Shown: positions 12,101-24,026 of the stretch, piece by piece | How the letters are laid out: every line of letters begins with the position of its first letter | How positions within the stretch are numbered: position 1 is the stretch's first letter | Origin: Cavenderia fasciculata | Lineage: Eukaryota > Evosea > Eumycetozoa > Acytosteliales > Cavenderiaceae | NCBI RefSeq assembly: GCF_000203815.1 | Contig: NW_004457624.1 | Location: forward strand, 2,294,001 to 2,358,000 | DNA length: 64,000 nucleotides | Direction of reading: 5' to 3' | Made by a program: the position numbers and the translations under genes | Notes under the pieces: model-generated | Seen by the model: only the letters and a program-made list of their open reading frames with translations | The model's database searches: none | What the model was told of the DNA's origin: nothing

Positions 12101-15100
12101 TTATCTAAAATGGTGTGATAAGATTCTTGACTATAGTCAACCATTTCGTAATCCAAAGGATTGGCATTAAAAGCCTCTTTGGCTGCCTTGCAAGGGAATT
12201 GTCCACAAACAATAATGAGCTTGGACGTTGTCATTGAAAAATGCTTCATTAATTCCTTCACCATGATTTCATGTTTGATTTCATTTTCAAATCCGCCAGT
12301 AGACGAGTCGTGGACAAAGGGATATGCATCACGAATTCTAAATTGCATCGAGGGATCGGATGTAGTTTTAATAAGATTGAATAGGTTCCGCATGGAGGGT
12401 GCAATTCCTGACCTGTTACTGTTGAGTGCTATCGAGGTGGTGTTGAGAGCCTCGTGTAGAAAAATCTCCACGTGGGGTGACTCAGGTTGGTCAAATTTGA
12501 CGAGTCGATGATTGATTTCGGCAATTAATGGTACTGGTGGAGGGAATTGATCATCCTTTGAATCAAAGGGTGGCATTTTTTCAAATGCATTCCTTTTTAG
12601 TTGAATATCAACCGAGTACAGATCCATCAGGTCACCACATAAATCCAATCTTTTTTCATGTTCCGATAGAATAGGAATGGTCGCATCACATTGTTCGCAC
12701 ACCATAGGCAAATCTTTAAGTGAGTGGGATGACAAACAATTGGCACAGATAATATCTCTATCCTTGACTTTGGGAATGTTTGGTTTCAACCCAACTTGTT
12801 TTGCCACAAAACAAGCATAGTGGGGATGGTTGTATGAATATGAATGGTTCTTTTCCATTTCTTCTACTTGTTTACATTTCCATGATTCATCATCATCATC
12901 GTCGTCGTCATCGGAATCATCCATGGGTGTGCCATCTTGACCGTTTTTTTGAGAGACCAAACTTTGCTCTGGAAAAGATTCTTCTAGTTTTTGTCTCTTT
13001 TTCAAATGGTATGGCAAGAGACGGCAATTCATGGATATTTGCACATCAGAAACTACTTTTTCATTTGCACCTATATAAAGATTAAAATTAAATATTAGTA
13101 AAATGAATGGGTCGTAAAAGATAATAATGCTTTAAAACAATGACATTTACTTTTTGTTTGGAACCAGATATGGCTGGGAACGTTGGTTGTCACCATCATC
13201 GCCCTTTGATTGATTAGGACCGACATTTTTTGGTTATAAATGTAACCAATATTGTCTCTTTCGTAATCATTAAAGTTGGGGTGAATTGTTTTTGTTGACC
13301 CGTTGAAATCGAATGGGTTGTCTTTTACATACGGTGATTGCAAATAATCGCAGAGGACTGATTTTCCAACAAATCCAATCGTATAGTAACGAAAAAGAAA
13401 CGATTTTTTTGTTGAAGCAAGAGACTTTGGCATCCATTTCCTTGGCCCATTTCTCTTCACCTTTGGGCTGTCATTGAATAGTTTCTTGAGAGTTGCTTTC
13501 AGTGTTGGCAATGAACAGCAGTACCAATCATATTCGATTTTAATAGTGCTAGTAGGTAAAGATAACCATTTTAAAATGCTAACTTGACTGGATTTGCTGT
13601 AGTCAAAGTCTTCTTTAAAATCTATTTGCAAGCGTTTTACCATGTCTTGCCATAAAACCAATTTCAATCTTTTAATATTTTCCTCTTCTTGGACTTGTGT
13701 ATCAATGTTTGGGGATTCGATATCTCTAAGTTCCAATTGTCGATTAAGATCCTCCAATTTAAAATCTTTAAAATCAGGGAATTTTTCTAACTTTATATCC
13801 ACAATCTCACTACGAGTTCTACCTCTTTTTTTTTTTGATGATGAGGATGGAGATGTAGTTGTATCAGACGAAGAGGATGGTGATGTTGTTGTATCAGACG
13901 AAGAGGATGGTGATATTGTTACATCAGACAAAGAGGATGGTGATGTTGTTACATCAGACGAAGAGGATGGTGATATTGTTACATCTGACGATGAAGGAAA
14001 AGAAGCCAAGTGCGAAGCTTTGAGGATCTCAATTTCCTTGTCGAAAAACTTAAATCTATCCAATGGATAGCCACTTTCCAATGGATGACCAATTTCTTTT
14101 TCCAAATTAGGTAATATTTTTGAAATATACCTTAATATTTTGTGTTTGTCGGTCAAACCAAGGGACATATCTATTCCAGAGTTGACGATTATACTGACAA
14201 ACAACTCTATCGAGAATGGGATAAAAGTACTGTTGAATCTATAGATAAAAAAGAGGATTAGTTTTAAAAATATAAAAAAAAAGATATTGGTCAATTGTTT
14301 TATACATACTTTGCTTGTGGTGCAAAGCTATTCAATGCGAAAGGAGTAGTTTTTATCGTCTCCAAATCGGACGTCATGAGGGATTTCAATCCTGTAGGGT
14401 CATATCCTTTTGGAAACTTGTATCCATTTGATTCACAAAAATCCATTAAAGATGGATATTGATCTTTTGTCAACTTTGAAAAATCGATTGAATTGTCCTC
14501 TCTATAGAAAAAAAAATAAGATTACAAAAAAAGCATTTGATTAGTTAATTATAATGAAAATAATAAAAAATAACAAAAGATATAATAATAATAATAGTTA
14601 CGGATTAATTATATTTTCCAAATTTAGCATTTTCAATCTATTCAATTGGAGGGTATTTAACCCACTCCAGGCACTTATTGATGTTGATGATTGGATCAAC
14701 GCTTCCAACTTTGATGAGAGTTCAGATTGTAAATAATCACCAGATATATGTTCTTCAACCTTTAATTTCTTTACATTTTTGCTATCAATCTCTAAATCTG
14801 TGGCCAAATTTGATATTGAATAAACAGTTCCATCAAAATTGATTTCATCAAAGTTTTCAGGCCTTTTGTCACCCAAAAACTGTTTCTTCTTTTTTTTTTC
14901 CTTGGGAATGGCTGGCTCTTGATTTTGCTTGGCCTCTCTTTCCTCTTTTAATTTTGACCTTTTCTTTTCGCATTCCAAATTATGATCTATAATGATAAAT
15001 GTAATAAATGTTAGAGAGGTTTAAAATTAAAAAAAAAAAAGGTTTGACAGGCCTGTCACTGCATAGAGAGAGCTTCTTGCTATCAATGGAGGTATCAAAG

Positions 15101-17009
15101 ATCACTCTAATCTCTGCAATAATTAATACGCGCTGTATTACAATTATACTCTATAAATTCTATCTCTCTCTCCACAATGAGGCAAAAGAGATAGGTGATG
15201 CGTTGATTGGATAATGAAAACAAAAAAGAAATGGTGTAAAAGCAATGATTGTAATGTTTTGCATTATCGATCTGATGGAAAGACTGGGACCAACAATGAG
15301 GCGAGTGGTTAGATGGGTGGTGCATCTCGATAATAAAAACAAATATAATCAAAACAAGAAAGGGTAAAAGAGGAGCAATGGTAGTGATTGATTGCAGTAT
15401 CTGATGGAAAGTTAAGTGGTAAAGAAAGTTTGTCGGATAGGAGAGTGGATCAAACGAACAACAAAAAGGATGCAGAGCGATAAAGAGTGGTAGATTGGTA
15501 CTTGATTTGGATCAAAAAGGATTATATAATTTATGAGTGAACACAAGAGGTCAATGATATGTAAAGATGAACTTGGCCAACAATGAGTAGTTAAAAGGAA
15601 AGAGATGGGTGGTGCATTGATTGGTAAACCAATGAAAACAAAAGATAATCAAAAAGAAATGGTGTAAAAGAGGAGTAATGATAGTGATGTGTGGGTTCTT
15701 ACACTAAAAGTGTAACTATAAACAATACTCGCTGTATTCTATCTATTGATAATGTTGTGTTGAGTGTGAGATGTTATTTAATAGTTTAATATACATTCTC
15801 TAAATTTGGTTTCTGTGAGTTGTTCGAGATGAAAAAAAAAAATGAAAATAAATATTAAAAAAAAAAATCTGATCGACACTCCACAAACTGCCCACCATCC
15901 TCTCAGTAGCGGTCATCGACCCCTTTTGACGTGTATGAGCAAAAGATAAACAAAATGAGAGATAGAGTTACATGAACCGACGCAAGAAGATATTTAAAAA
16001 AAACCTGTGATGGTGTTAATATCAATGACATACCTTTTAATGGTTGAGATGAAAATATTAGTTTGAGAGCTTGGTACCCTTCACCGATATCACCATCATC
16101 TATTTTGGCAAGTATATCCTCCAGAAGATCCGACACCAACTTGGACTCGTGGTGGAATATGTTTCGGTCATCTTGACGGTCTAAAGCACTCTCCACCATC
16201 CTTTTGCAGGTCTCGGCCACCTCGGCCGAGTAACTATTGCAAATGGAGTTGGCAAAGGCGGTTTTATAAGAGTGGCAACAGCCAATTGGATTCAGATCTG
16301 GGTCAAGGAGTGCATATCGGAGGATTTGATATTTTGCAACCATCTCGTCTACCTTGAGTTTGGCAAATGTTCTCGATAGCATTTTGTTGACGATTTTCTC
16401 TTTTGCTTGGACATCTTGTGCAGAATTCTGTAAAGAGTAAACAAAGAATAAAATAAAAATTAATTTATTATTACACATCATAACTGTCACAGACTGTTAT
16501 ACATACATAATCTCTTGGACTATTACTGCTTTTGCGTGTGTCTATGTCCATCACCTTTGAGATGATGGCCTCCACAATTAGAGAATCCCATCGAATCGGC
16601 AAAGTCAACCGATTTTCCATTTTTTCATATAATTCATTTGTTTTGTTCTTTGAAAGAACACTCATGTCGTAATACTTTGGTATTACTTTTTCGAGTTCTT
16701 GTCGGGACAAACTAAACACTAAAAATAGTAAAATACATGAAATCGATCAATTAGTTCATGAACTTATCTGAATGATTCATGTTCAAAAAAAAAAAAAAAG
16801 GTTGATGATATCTTACTGTTATTAAAGTCGTATACAAATATTAAAAAAAATTGGCCTACTAACCTCTTAACAGAGTGATAGTATCTTGCATATTGGCCGA
16901 GATGTGTCACAAACAAGTTTTGTTCGTTATTCCACTTCTTACCCATGAGACGATCGAGAGGGTATTGAGTTGTTCTTGTCTCTGTTGCGGATGGAAGTGG
17001 GCCATTCAT
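9184..17009 (-). CDS. Giant Fanzor-like (eukaryotic TnpB-family) RNA-guided nuclease gene
   Basis: Ten exons: 17009-16864, 16711-16507, 16427-16034, 14986-14602, 14501-14310, 14238-13151, 13070-10722, 10633-10421, 10354-10221 and 10146-9184. All nine joins keep phase, giving about 2,022 codons. The C-terminal third is the nuclease: GIDPGRSK (RuvC-I Asp, about 1528), LVNEFNTSK (RuvC-II Glu, about 1697) and NRDSSAAKNI (RuvC-III Asp, about 1982). Zinc pairs CDGC (about 1765) and CPVC (about 1972) flank a Lys/Ser-rich insert of some 200 residues. The first 1,500 residues are unassigned. They include CANC...CEQC (a possible zinc ribbon), poly-Ser tracts and a Pro/Ser/Thr block. Fanzors use a guide RNA from the element's 3' end to cut DNA. 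The third intron (1,047 nt) is unusually long, so exons 1-3 might be a separate gene. The penultimate acceptor (CCAAG) is not a TAG. Confidence 0.8.
11097..11340 (-). repeat. 66-72-nt coding minisatellite in Fanzor-like gene
   Basis: Imperfect tandem units recur about every 66-72 nt. The landmark GTCAAGG appears on the plus strand at 11105, 11171 and 11243, with a shorter-spaced copy at 11277. The tract is G-rich on the plus strand and codes for a Ser/Thr/Pro block (TDTSS, STPPSS) just upstream of RuvC-I. It is far more GC-rich than its surroundings. Confidence 0.8.
11672..11905 (-). repeat. Poly-Ser coding repeat in Fanzor-like gene
   Basis: A purine-rich (plus-strand) run of GAC/GAG/GAT triplets codes on the minus strand for Ser tracts broken by Ala, Thr, Leu and Pro. 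Blocks of about 30-60 nt recur within it, indicating slippage growth. All reading frames are open here, so overlapping ORFs in the tract carry no meaning. Confidence 0.85.
13849..13990 (-). repeat. 30-nt coding tandem repeat, about five units
   Basis: Five nearly identical 30-nt units encode a ten-residue Ser/Asp/Thr/Pro repeat (SSSSDTTTSP and SSSSDVTISP variants) in exon 6 of the Fanzor-like gene. They are close in sequence, so expansion is probably recent. Confidence 0.85.
15124..15745. repeat. Diverged repeats inside the 1-kb intron of the Fanzor-like gene
   Basis: Three diverged copies of a unit of about 80-110 nt lie at about 15174-15250, 15291-15395 and 15579-15690. They share CAATGAG, GGTGRTGCAT and GAAATGGTGTAAAAG landmarks. 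A second motif, CGCTGTATT, occurs near both edges (about 15130 and 15729). No coding potential is seen. The remainder of the intron (14987-16033) is A-rich. This could be an insertion that grew by duplication or a cryptic intergenic spacer. Confidence 0.55.
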
Positions 17010-17885
17010 GATGACCACTGTGCGATAGTGAACCTCAATTAGAAGCTTCCTATATAAAAAATATATAAAGGTAATACAATATAGCAGAAAGATAATGAAT
17101 TGAAGAAAAGATAGATAAAATGAATAATGATGTGATGAGAAAAAGAACACTTTAAATAGAGAACATTGGAGCTTGATGAATAATATTTTATTTTAAACAA
17201 ATGTTTTCTTGTCTTTGTTGATTATCAACAAAAAGTGAGGGGTGATACATATACAGATGGGGTTGTCCCAATGATATCATAATCGTATGGTGGTTTCTTA
17301 ATACCCGAACTGTGTCATCACCACCGTTTAATGGGGGCATTCATGATGCCTAGGTGAGCCACAGCAGCACGATCATTTATGATTCAACATATGAGTGAGG
17401 GGGATAAGGAGGAGGATAGGGGGTGGTAGTCATGGTTGGATATGATGCCTAGGTGAGCCACAGCACGATCATTCTTTGATGTAACCCGTCAGATTATGGG
17501 CGTGTTGATTCACTATATGAGTGAGGCGGATAAGGAGGGGGATGGGGGTGCGGATTAGGCTCATTATATGAACCAAGATCTAAAATGTAAGAGAAGAGGA
17601 GGAGGGAGAGGGGGGGGTGTATGATACCAAATCAGGGTATGATTCTATTGTTGTTTCTTCTTTTTGATAGGATCCATTTATTAATGAGAGAGAGGGGCTA
17701 TTTGCTGTTGTTGTTTTGAAACAAATGTTCAAACCTCGCAATGTATCAGGTCAGTCACCTATGGCACGCATAAAGATCGCACTATCTCATGAGAAAAAAA
17801 AATTTAAAAAAAAAAAAAAAAAAAGTGTAGAATCAATTGAAACAAACAATTAATTATTTAATTAAATTGATAATATCTTTATTTA
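17010..17885. other. Upstream flank of Fanzor-like gene, no gene seen
   Basis: About 875 bases between the proposed Fanzor-like start and the next gene. It has GC-rich islands atypical of the local spacers, including the duplicated unit listed separately, a G-run near 17610 and long A-runs at about 17790-17823. A TATATAG acceptor-like site at about 17053 leaves room for a further 5' exon, but no convincing one was found. Confidence 0.45.
17341..17560. repeat. Two-copy imperfect direct repeat of about 110 bp
   Basis: GATGCCTAGGTGAGCCACAG occurs at about 17347 and again at about 17442. Each copy is followed by CACGATCATT and, further on, by ATATGAGTGAGG and GATAAGGAG landmarks. The unit is GC-richer than its surroundings and non-coding. 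It lies just outside the 5' end of the Fanzor-like gene. Confidence 0.7.
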
Positions 17886-18389
17886 ATGAATTATCAATAT
17901 TATAGATATATTTTTATCTTTATTTTAAGCATATTAATCATGAGTACAGCAGCCCAAACTATCACTGCATCAGCAGCATCATCAGTATCAGTAGCATTAG
18001 TACCAATAACAACAATCTCTGCATCACCAGCAGCAGCAACAACAACAACAACGACACCTCCAACAGTCTACCAACGATTAATTGGCGACCGTTTTAAACC
18101 AACATTCTCATTAAGACAAGTGCAACGCATTAGAAATAAAACGTCATTCCTGTTGAGAAGACATACAAATGGCGACGAAGTACTACAAGCAGAGGTTCTA
18201 AGAAGTTTGAGCATGTCTAAACATGGAAGAGGTATCAAGACAACTCTCGACCCCAAAGGAGAAAAGATCAACGAAGATGGTACAGTTTTTATGTCACCAA
18301 GAGATTTTAGTTGTATCAACATCATTAGAAAGATGCACAAGGAAGCAAAAGATGGAAAAAAGAATTATTATAATAATTCTACACAATAA
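17886..18389 (+). CDS. Small secreted hypothetical protein
   Basis: Single-exon ORF of 167 residues, not recognised. The first 25 residues form a plausible signal peptide (YIFIFILSILIM core, cleavage near STAAQT). A Thr/Ala/Ser-rich linker follows, then a basic domain of about 105 residues (VYQRLIGDRFKPTFSLRQVQ and onward, many Arg and Lys) with no cysteines, ending in Asn-rich sequence. An alternative start at the internal Met before STAAQT would remove the signal peptide. It has no visible partner; it sits between the Fanzor-like gene's repeat flank and gene-poor DNA. Confidence 0.55.
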   Translation: MNYQYYRYIFIFILSILIMSTAAQTITASAASSVSVALVPITTISASPAAATTTTTTPPTVYQRLIGDRFKPTFSLRQVQRIRNKTSFLLRRHTNGDEVLQAEVLRSLSMSKHGRGIKTTLDPKGEKINEDGTVFMSPRDFSCINIIRKMHKEAKDGKKNYYNNSTQ

Positions 18390-21067
18390 GTTGCATATAA
18401 GAAATTAACTAGTAGTAGTTGTTGATGTATACTAATTCCTTTCTTCAAAAGAATATTATCATCAGTGTCACCTTTTCATACTAGTAAGCAACTAAGAGAT
18501 TTTGGGTTCAAATTTGCAAATGGAGCATTCACAAACGCCAACAAACATCATGATCATCACAGAGTCATAAGAATAAGAACAATACAATTACAATACAATA
18601 CTTAGAGATATAAAAGTCATGATGATGATCATGTTGATGATGATGATGTGAATATTGATCATCAACACAAGTAGTATAGGGTAACAAGTTAAATTAAATC
18701 TCAATCATCATCGTCATTTGATGGATGTCTGTCTCGAATGAATGAATGAATGAATTCAACTTTAGGATGGGTTATGAATTCATAAATCTAGATGTATTTA
18801 TATTTACTACTTGTCTTGTACTGCGCGAGAACACAGTACAGCACAGCACTATCATGTCATGAAGAGAAGTAATTAATTTTGGAGGGAGAATTTTCATCAT
18901 GACACCAACAACAATAACCATCGATCGATTAGATTCATCAAGATATTTTAAACAATCATCAATCAGTCAATCAACAATGGGAATGACGCCTTTAGAGGAC
19001 ATGACGTAGACCAACAATCACTCTGTCTTTATTCAAGGATCCTTTGACAAAGAACCAAAATCTTTTATAAATATATAATATAAATTAAAGTAAGACTATA
19101 CACTACTATGAAATATTATACATCACTAACCATTATTCTATTGTTTAAAGACAATAGAAATAAACCTCTTTTTTATAATTATAGATTACACTTGTGGTTA
19201 TATTATTATTATTATTTAAAAAGACACTACAACTCCTTTTGGTTGGTGGGAGGATGTTCTAGTGTCTGCCAAATGGTCACGCTTCGGTGTGGGAAACTTA
19301 TGAATTCTACCCTCTATCCCTCTTTCCCCCCCCCCCCCCCCTCTATATATATACAATTCTCCCCTATTTTAAATCATTTCAGAATTGGGAGCTGCAAGTA
19401 CATTGTTCATTTGACTCAAAAGGACTACTCTACGGCATAGCCAACGGAGTTCAACTTGTCATTTGGTTCACAATGGGCATTTGCTTGCAGCTCCAGGCTT
19501 GGGTCTGGATACTAATATTTTATTTATTATCTATATATTGTTGGTGTTTTTTTTTAGAATGAGAAACATTGTGAGATTGAGACAAGAGTAATGGTAGCTC
19601 TATTGATTCTACTCATATTTCTTTTCCTCTTTTTATTTATCCCTTACAGCTTTATAGTTCAATATTTAATCAAACAATACATCCATATATGGTACCTATC
19701 CATAAATGATAAAGTTTAAGTATCATGTAGACTTCAACATAGTAGTAGTATATACTACAACCACCACTCAATTACTAATACATATTTTTAACATAGGTCA
19801 TCCTTACTATTTTTCTATAGAACCGATTGATCTTCTTCTTAATCAACCGCTGATCTATTAAAGTTATGTATATATTCATAACATAAATTAATTTCAAAAC
19901 TAACAATTCCAATCTATCAGATATCTGTTTAATGAGACTAGTCAACAAATCGGTTCATACTATAGCTGATAGTCTTGTATTATAGCAACAAAGGTGGTTG
20001 TTTGGTCATCAACTCTACCCACCTGAATTAGAATACAAAGTTAAGTAAATTCATCACAATACAACTATCAAACCCTCAACTAATCATATTCATGCCATAT
20101 TATACTTTAAATATAGAATCAATTGATTAGAGACGAGTTGGTCCATTTTTAAAAACTGTAAAGATATGTATCTTGTAAAATTACTGTCATAAATACTGTT
20201 TACTAATTATTATTTATTATCTTTTAGAATGGATGGTTTTGATAGACCGAATGCGAAATTGTCCATGACCACTAGCCTTGATGGGTTTTAAAAGAGCTAA
20301 TTACAATAATACTAGTATGTACCAAATAAATAACCATGATATCGATATAGATTAAGCTACCATTACTCTTGAGCATTCACAATTGTTTTGAGATTGACCA
20401 TTCCAAATATACTAACCATCTTGTCTAGCGTTGCTGGATGTGGCATGCATTGAACACTGCCGACACCAGTGCATATAATGTTGAAGATTCAAGGCGCCTA
20501 CACCTCTTGCGTTGGCGCTTGTCTTTTTATTTGATTAATCGTGATCCGATCCATGTAGCACGTAGTTTTATATGGTTGCATGTTTACTATATGAGATAGG
20601 CTTTGAAGAATAGCATTTTTTTTATTTGAATAATCTTTGAAACGACGATCCAATATCACCAATAGATACAACTTTTTGTGCTCTTTCTGTTTATATCATT
20701 TGTTTTTCCAAACAATGCTTTCTAGACCTCATCTTAGCCCATGGCTAATGGCGACTTTACGGAAAGTACTTTTTAGAAGGGTGAACCTCTCGCAAATTTT
20801 TTTGTCAACCATTTGATAGATAATGAAAAGATCTATCGATTGGTAAAAGAATAATTAAAAATAAAGAAGACCATAGAGAGAAATAAGTTTTACAAATAAA
20901 TAGATTCTGAGGCGGTACTCCCAACCAAAAATTTTCAAAACCCCCAAAGAAAATAAATATTCATTTTTTTTTATTTTTCCCTTGAAATAATCAAAGGGAT
21001 GGATGGTTTTTTTTTTTATTCAATTCATTTATTATTACATTAATTTTATTTAACTTTTACTCCTTCT
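18390..21067. other. Gene-poor 2.7-kb region
   Basis: No ORF of convincing composition is found. The region is AT-rich with a poly-C run (about 19327-19341), a TATA-like run just after it, and the hairpin listed separately. GC-richer islands at about 20430-20520 and 20730-20810 look like decayed unique sequence; I could not assign them to a gene, an snRNA or a transposon. Confidence 0.5.
19388..19494. ncRNA. Candidate structured RNA (107-nt hairpin), strand unknown
   Basis: An 11-bp perfect terminal stem pairs GGAGCTGCAAG (19388-19398) with CTTGCAGCTCC (19484-19494). Two inner stems stack on it: CATTGT with ACAATG, and TTGACTC with GAGTTCAA (one bulge). Three nested helices in otherwise AT-rich, gene-free DNA are more than I would expect by chance. 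No known RNA family was recognised. Confidence 0.35.
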
Positions 21068-24026
21068 TTAAAACAAATTATTAAACCAATTCTTTTTAGA
21101 TGATTTGTGTTTTTGTACATTTTGTTGTTGTTGTTCTTGTTGTTGTTGAAGATTTAAATTTTGTTGTCTATGTTGAATAGAGAGTTGATTTAATTTTTCA
21201 TTTAATTGATCCAATTTCTTTTCAATGATTGATTTGACTGTGTCTGGTAGCAGGTCATATTCTGGTAGTTGTTGGGGATTTGGCATGGTTGGGATTTTAG
21301 CTTCACACCAAACAACGAGTGGTTTAACATTGAGTTTGATGGCTAGATGATAGATGGAACAAATACTTTCGACATCGATGGATGGACGGATCACAGCGGC
21401 CAGTAGCTCTTTGGCTCTAGGGATTTGATGAATATCGGCGAGGAACAATAAATCAATACATTGATTTGGATCTTCTGGAACACTATTACAATAGAGATAG
21501 ACTAGTAAATGATTAAAGCTACCTGGGTCCACTTCATACATATCGATTTCATTCTTTGTACTCTCTGCAAATTGACCTTGAAACATCATTTGGAAGTATT
21601 GTGATCTAAGTGCCAACATTGCTCTGTAGGATTTAATCTTTTGAATTGAATTGATTGGTTGATAGGATGATTTCTCTGATGATACATTGAATGTAATGTC
21701 ACCATAGTGGTCAAGGTATTCTTGATTGGAGAGATTACCAAAATCCTCTAAAAGACTACTAGTTGGGATAGTTTCCAAAGATTTATAATTTGTAATATTA
21801 CAAATATAAGATAACCTTTCAATCGATAGACTAGTTGCCAAAATACCAAGATCTTGAACATGAGATGCAACGAGTGGAGCATGATCAGTGTATAGAAACT
21901 TTACGAAAAGTTTAATTGGTTCAATCGATGTAAATGATGGGAAATCCATATAAATGATCCCATTCTCGGTAGACGTTGTAATAAAGGTGGTTTGAGTGAG
22001 TGGTATCTTGTTGTTTTGATTTGGACGATCGATTTCCATTTTCAATAGACTATGTAATTTCTTTGATCTCGATGCAACAATGAATCTATGAGCTTTTACA
22101 GTTTCTTGTCTATTTGAATTGACTTGTAGACACAGATCATAATATCTCTCATCTTTTAATAGTTGAGCCATTTCCGAACCAAAGATACTATGACCACTTG
22201 ACAGAGAGACAAGTGAAGCATAATTACCAGCAGCAATCTTGAATACAGTACTTTTGTTTTGAATTTCAACCTTTCTAAAAGTACCAGCATCTCGAAGTAG
22301 CTCTCCATGACCAAGTTGATCCATTTGATTACTACCAAATGTTATGACCTCTCCTGCATCGGTCAACACTACAACATGTTCATATCCAACTTCAATATTA
22401 TTAATTGGATATGGTAGCAATGTCTTTACCAATTGTGGTACATAGGTATAGGTATCATTAAGTGTTGCTGCATAAACTGAAATATAATTATTATTATTAT
22501 TATTGTTTCTACTATTATTGGTACTATTGCTTTTTGTTTCAATAAGGACACCCAATTGACCTTTATCATTATTACCCCAAGTATAGATCATATTTGAAGT
22601 TGTAAGGACTGCATTAAAATTTAAACCTGCACCAATTTTTTTGATTTTAATGTTGGCGTCAAAGATGACACGATTGGGAGGTGATTCTACTGTAGTCAAT
22701 TCTCTACCACATCTACCCTCACGATTTGAACCAAAAGCATAGACATCACCACCATTTGTCAATGTCAATGAATGCCAATTACCACAACTAACTTGTTTGC
22801 ATGCTGGTATAGATTCTACACGACGAGGAGTTGATTGGAAACCCATTGGATTGGAATAACCAAGTTTACCAAACCCTGCCTGTCCCCAACTAAATACTCG
22901 ACCATCTTGACAAACTGCCATCGAGTGATCTTGACCACAAGCAATACCAACAACCTTTACTTGATCTGGGAAATGTGCTACCATTGTTGGCAAAGATACC
23001 ACATCGGTCTTGTTTAATCCTAATCTACCTCCTGCTCCATTGCCCCATGCATAAACACATCCAATTTCATCCAATGCCAATGAATGATCTTTACCACATG
23101 CTATCTGTGTAATCTGTTTATTCTTTAATTCCATAATTTGTGATGGTATTGGACAATCATTTTTTGAATATTGTCCCAACTAAGAAAAATAGAAAATAGA
23201 AAAAAAAAAAAGAAAAAGAATAAATATATAATTAATTTTTTTTTTTATGTTTCTATTCTATTTTACTTACCTTTCCATAACTACATAAACCCCAAGAATA
23301 AATCATACCAGTATCAGTCAACATTAAAGCAAAGTTACCACCAAATTGAACATTTGAAACACCATGTTCTTGATGATGATTAAATAGGACGGTTTGAGGT
23401 GTAGAGACTTTACCAAGTGATAGTTGAGTGGTAAACATTTGACCCCATTGATAGAATGGAGAGATTGGATTTTCAGTGTTTGGACTAGCGTTGTGATGAC
23501 CTTTGATTGAAAAGTTTTTTGGTAGTTCAACGGTCAGTTGACTGGTTGAAATGGCGGCAATGATTTCAGCGGCTTGAAAGTCATCCATCCAAACTGCCAT
23601 ATCTAGAGGTGTAAGGTTACGATGACATTTGTACGATGCATTGGGACCACAAGTAGCAAATAGACGTAGGAATGCATAGTTTTTGTTTAAAACGGCAACA
23701 TGCAATGCTGTCTCTTCTGCTCGATTCAATACATTTTTAAACTCCAAGTATTCAGTCTTGTTTAAATGTTTTAAAGTATTGATTAAAATGTTGTGTTGAT
23801 TTGGTCTAATTGTACCCATTGCTTGACTATGTAGTAATGTTTGTCCATCTGTATCCAATTTTGTCAAATATTGTACAATCTTTTGTTTATCATTTGTTTT
23901 CTCCAAATCATGAGAAATTGAATAAATCGATGCCGAACTCCAAACAAAATTCTCTCTACTTGTCAATTCCTCTATATCTATACGTTCTATTGGTGTATAT
24001 AAATCTTCATGATAAAATGATTCCAT
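21068..24026 (-). CDS. IBTK-like ankyrin/RCC1/double-BTB protein
   Basis: Two exons, 24026-23271 and 23179-21068, join in phase 0 to 955 residues. The domain order is that of the inhibitor of Bruton tyrosine kinase (IBTK) family. Ankyrin repeats (about 55-170) include GQTLLHSQA, ETALHVAV and TPLDMAV. RCC1 repeats (about 240-570) recur as ACGKDHSLAL, YAWGNG, ACGQDHSMAV, FSWG and CGNWHSLTL. A first BTB lies at about 585-700 (DLCLQV, VKAHRFIVASRS) and a second at about 740-860 (ITFNV, RAMLALRSQYFQMMF). IBTK acts as a CUL3 substrate adaptor in animals; the name does not imply a Bruton kinase here. An Asn run interrupts one RCC1 blade and the C-terminus is Gln-rich. Confidence 0.88.

Noticed and set aside
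15903-17009. Separate gene upstream of the Fanzor
   Set aside because: Possible, but its last exon ends in phase 1 and the next acceptor at 14986 continues the frame exactly, so a single-gene model was preferred.
20700-20825. Spliceosomal snRNA (U5-like loop and Sm-type AATTTTTTTG)
   Set aside because: The Sm-like site is present but the invariant U5 loop and the U1, U2, U4 and U6 signatures are not; the match is too weak to call.
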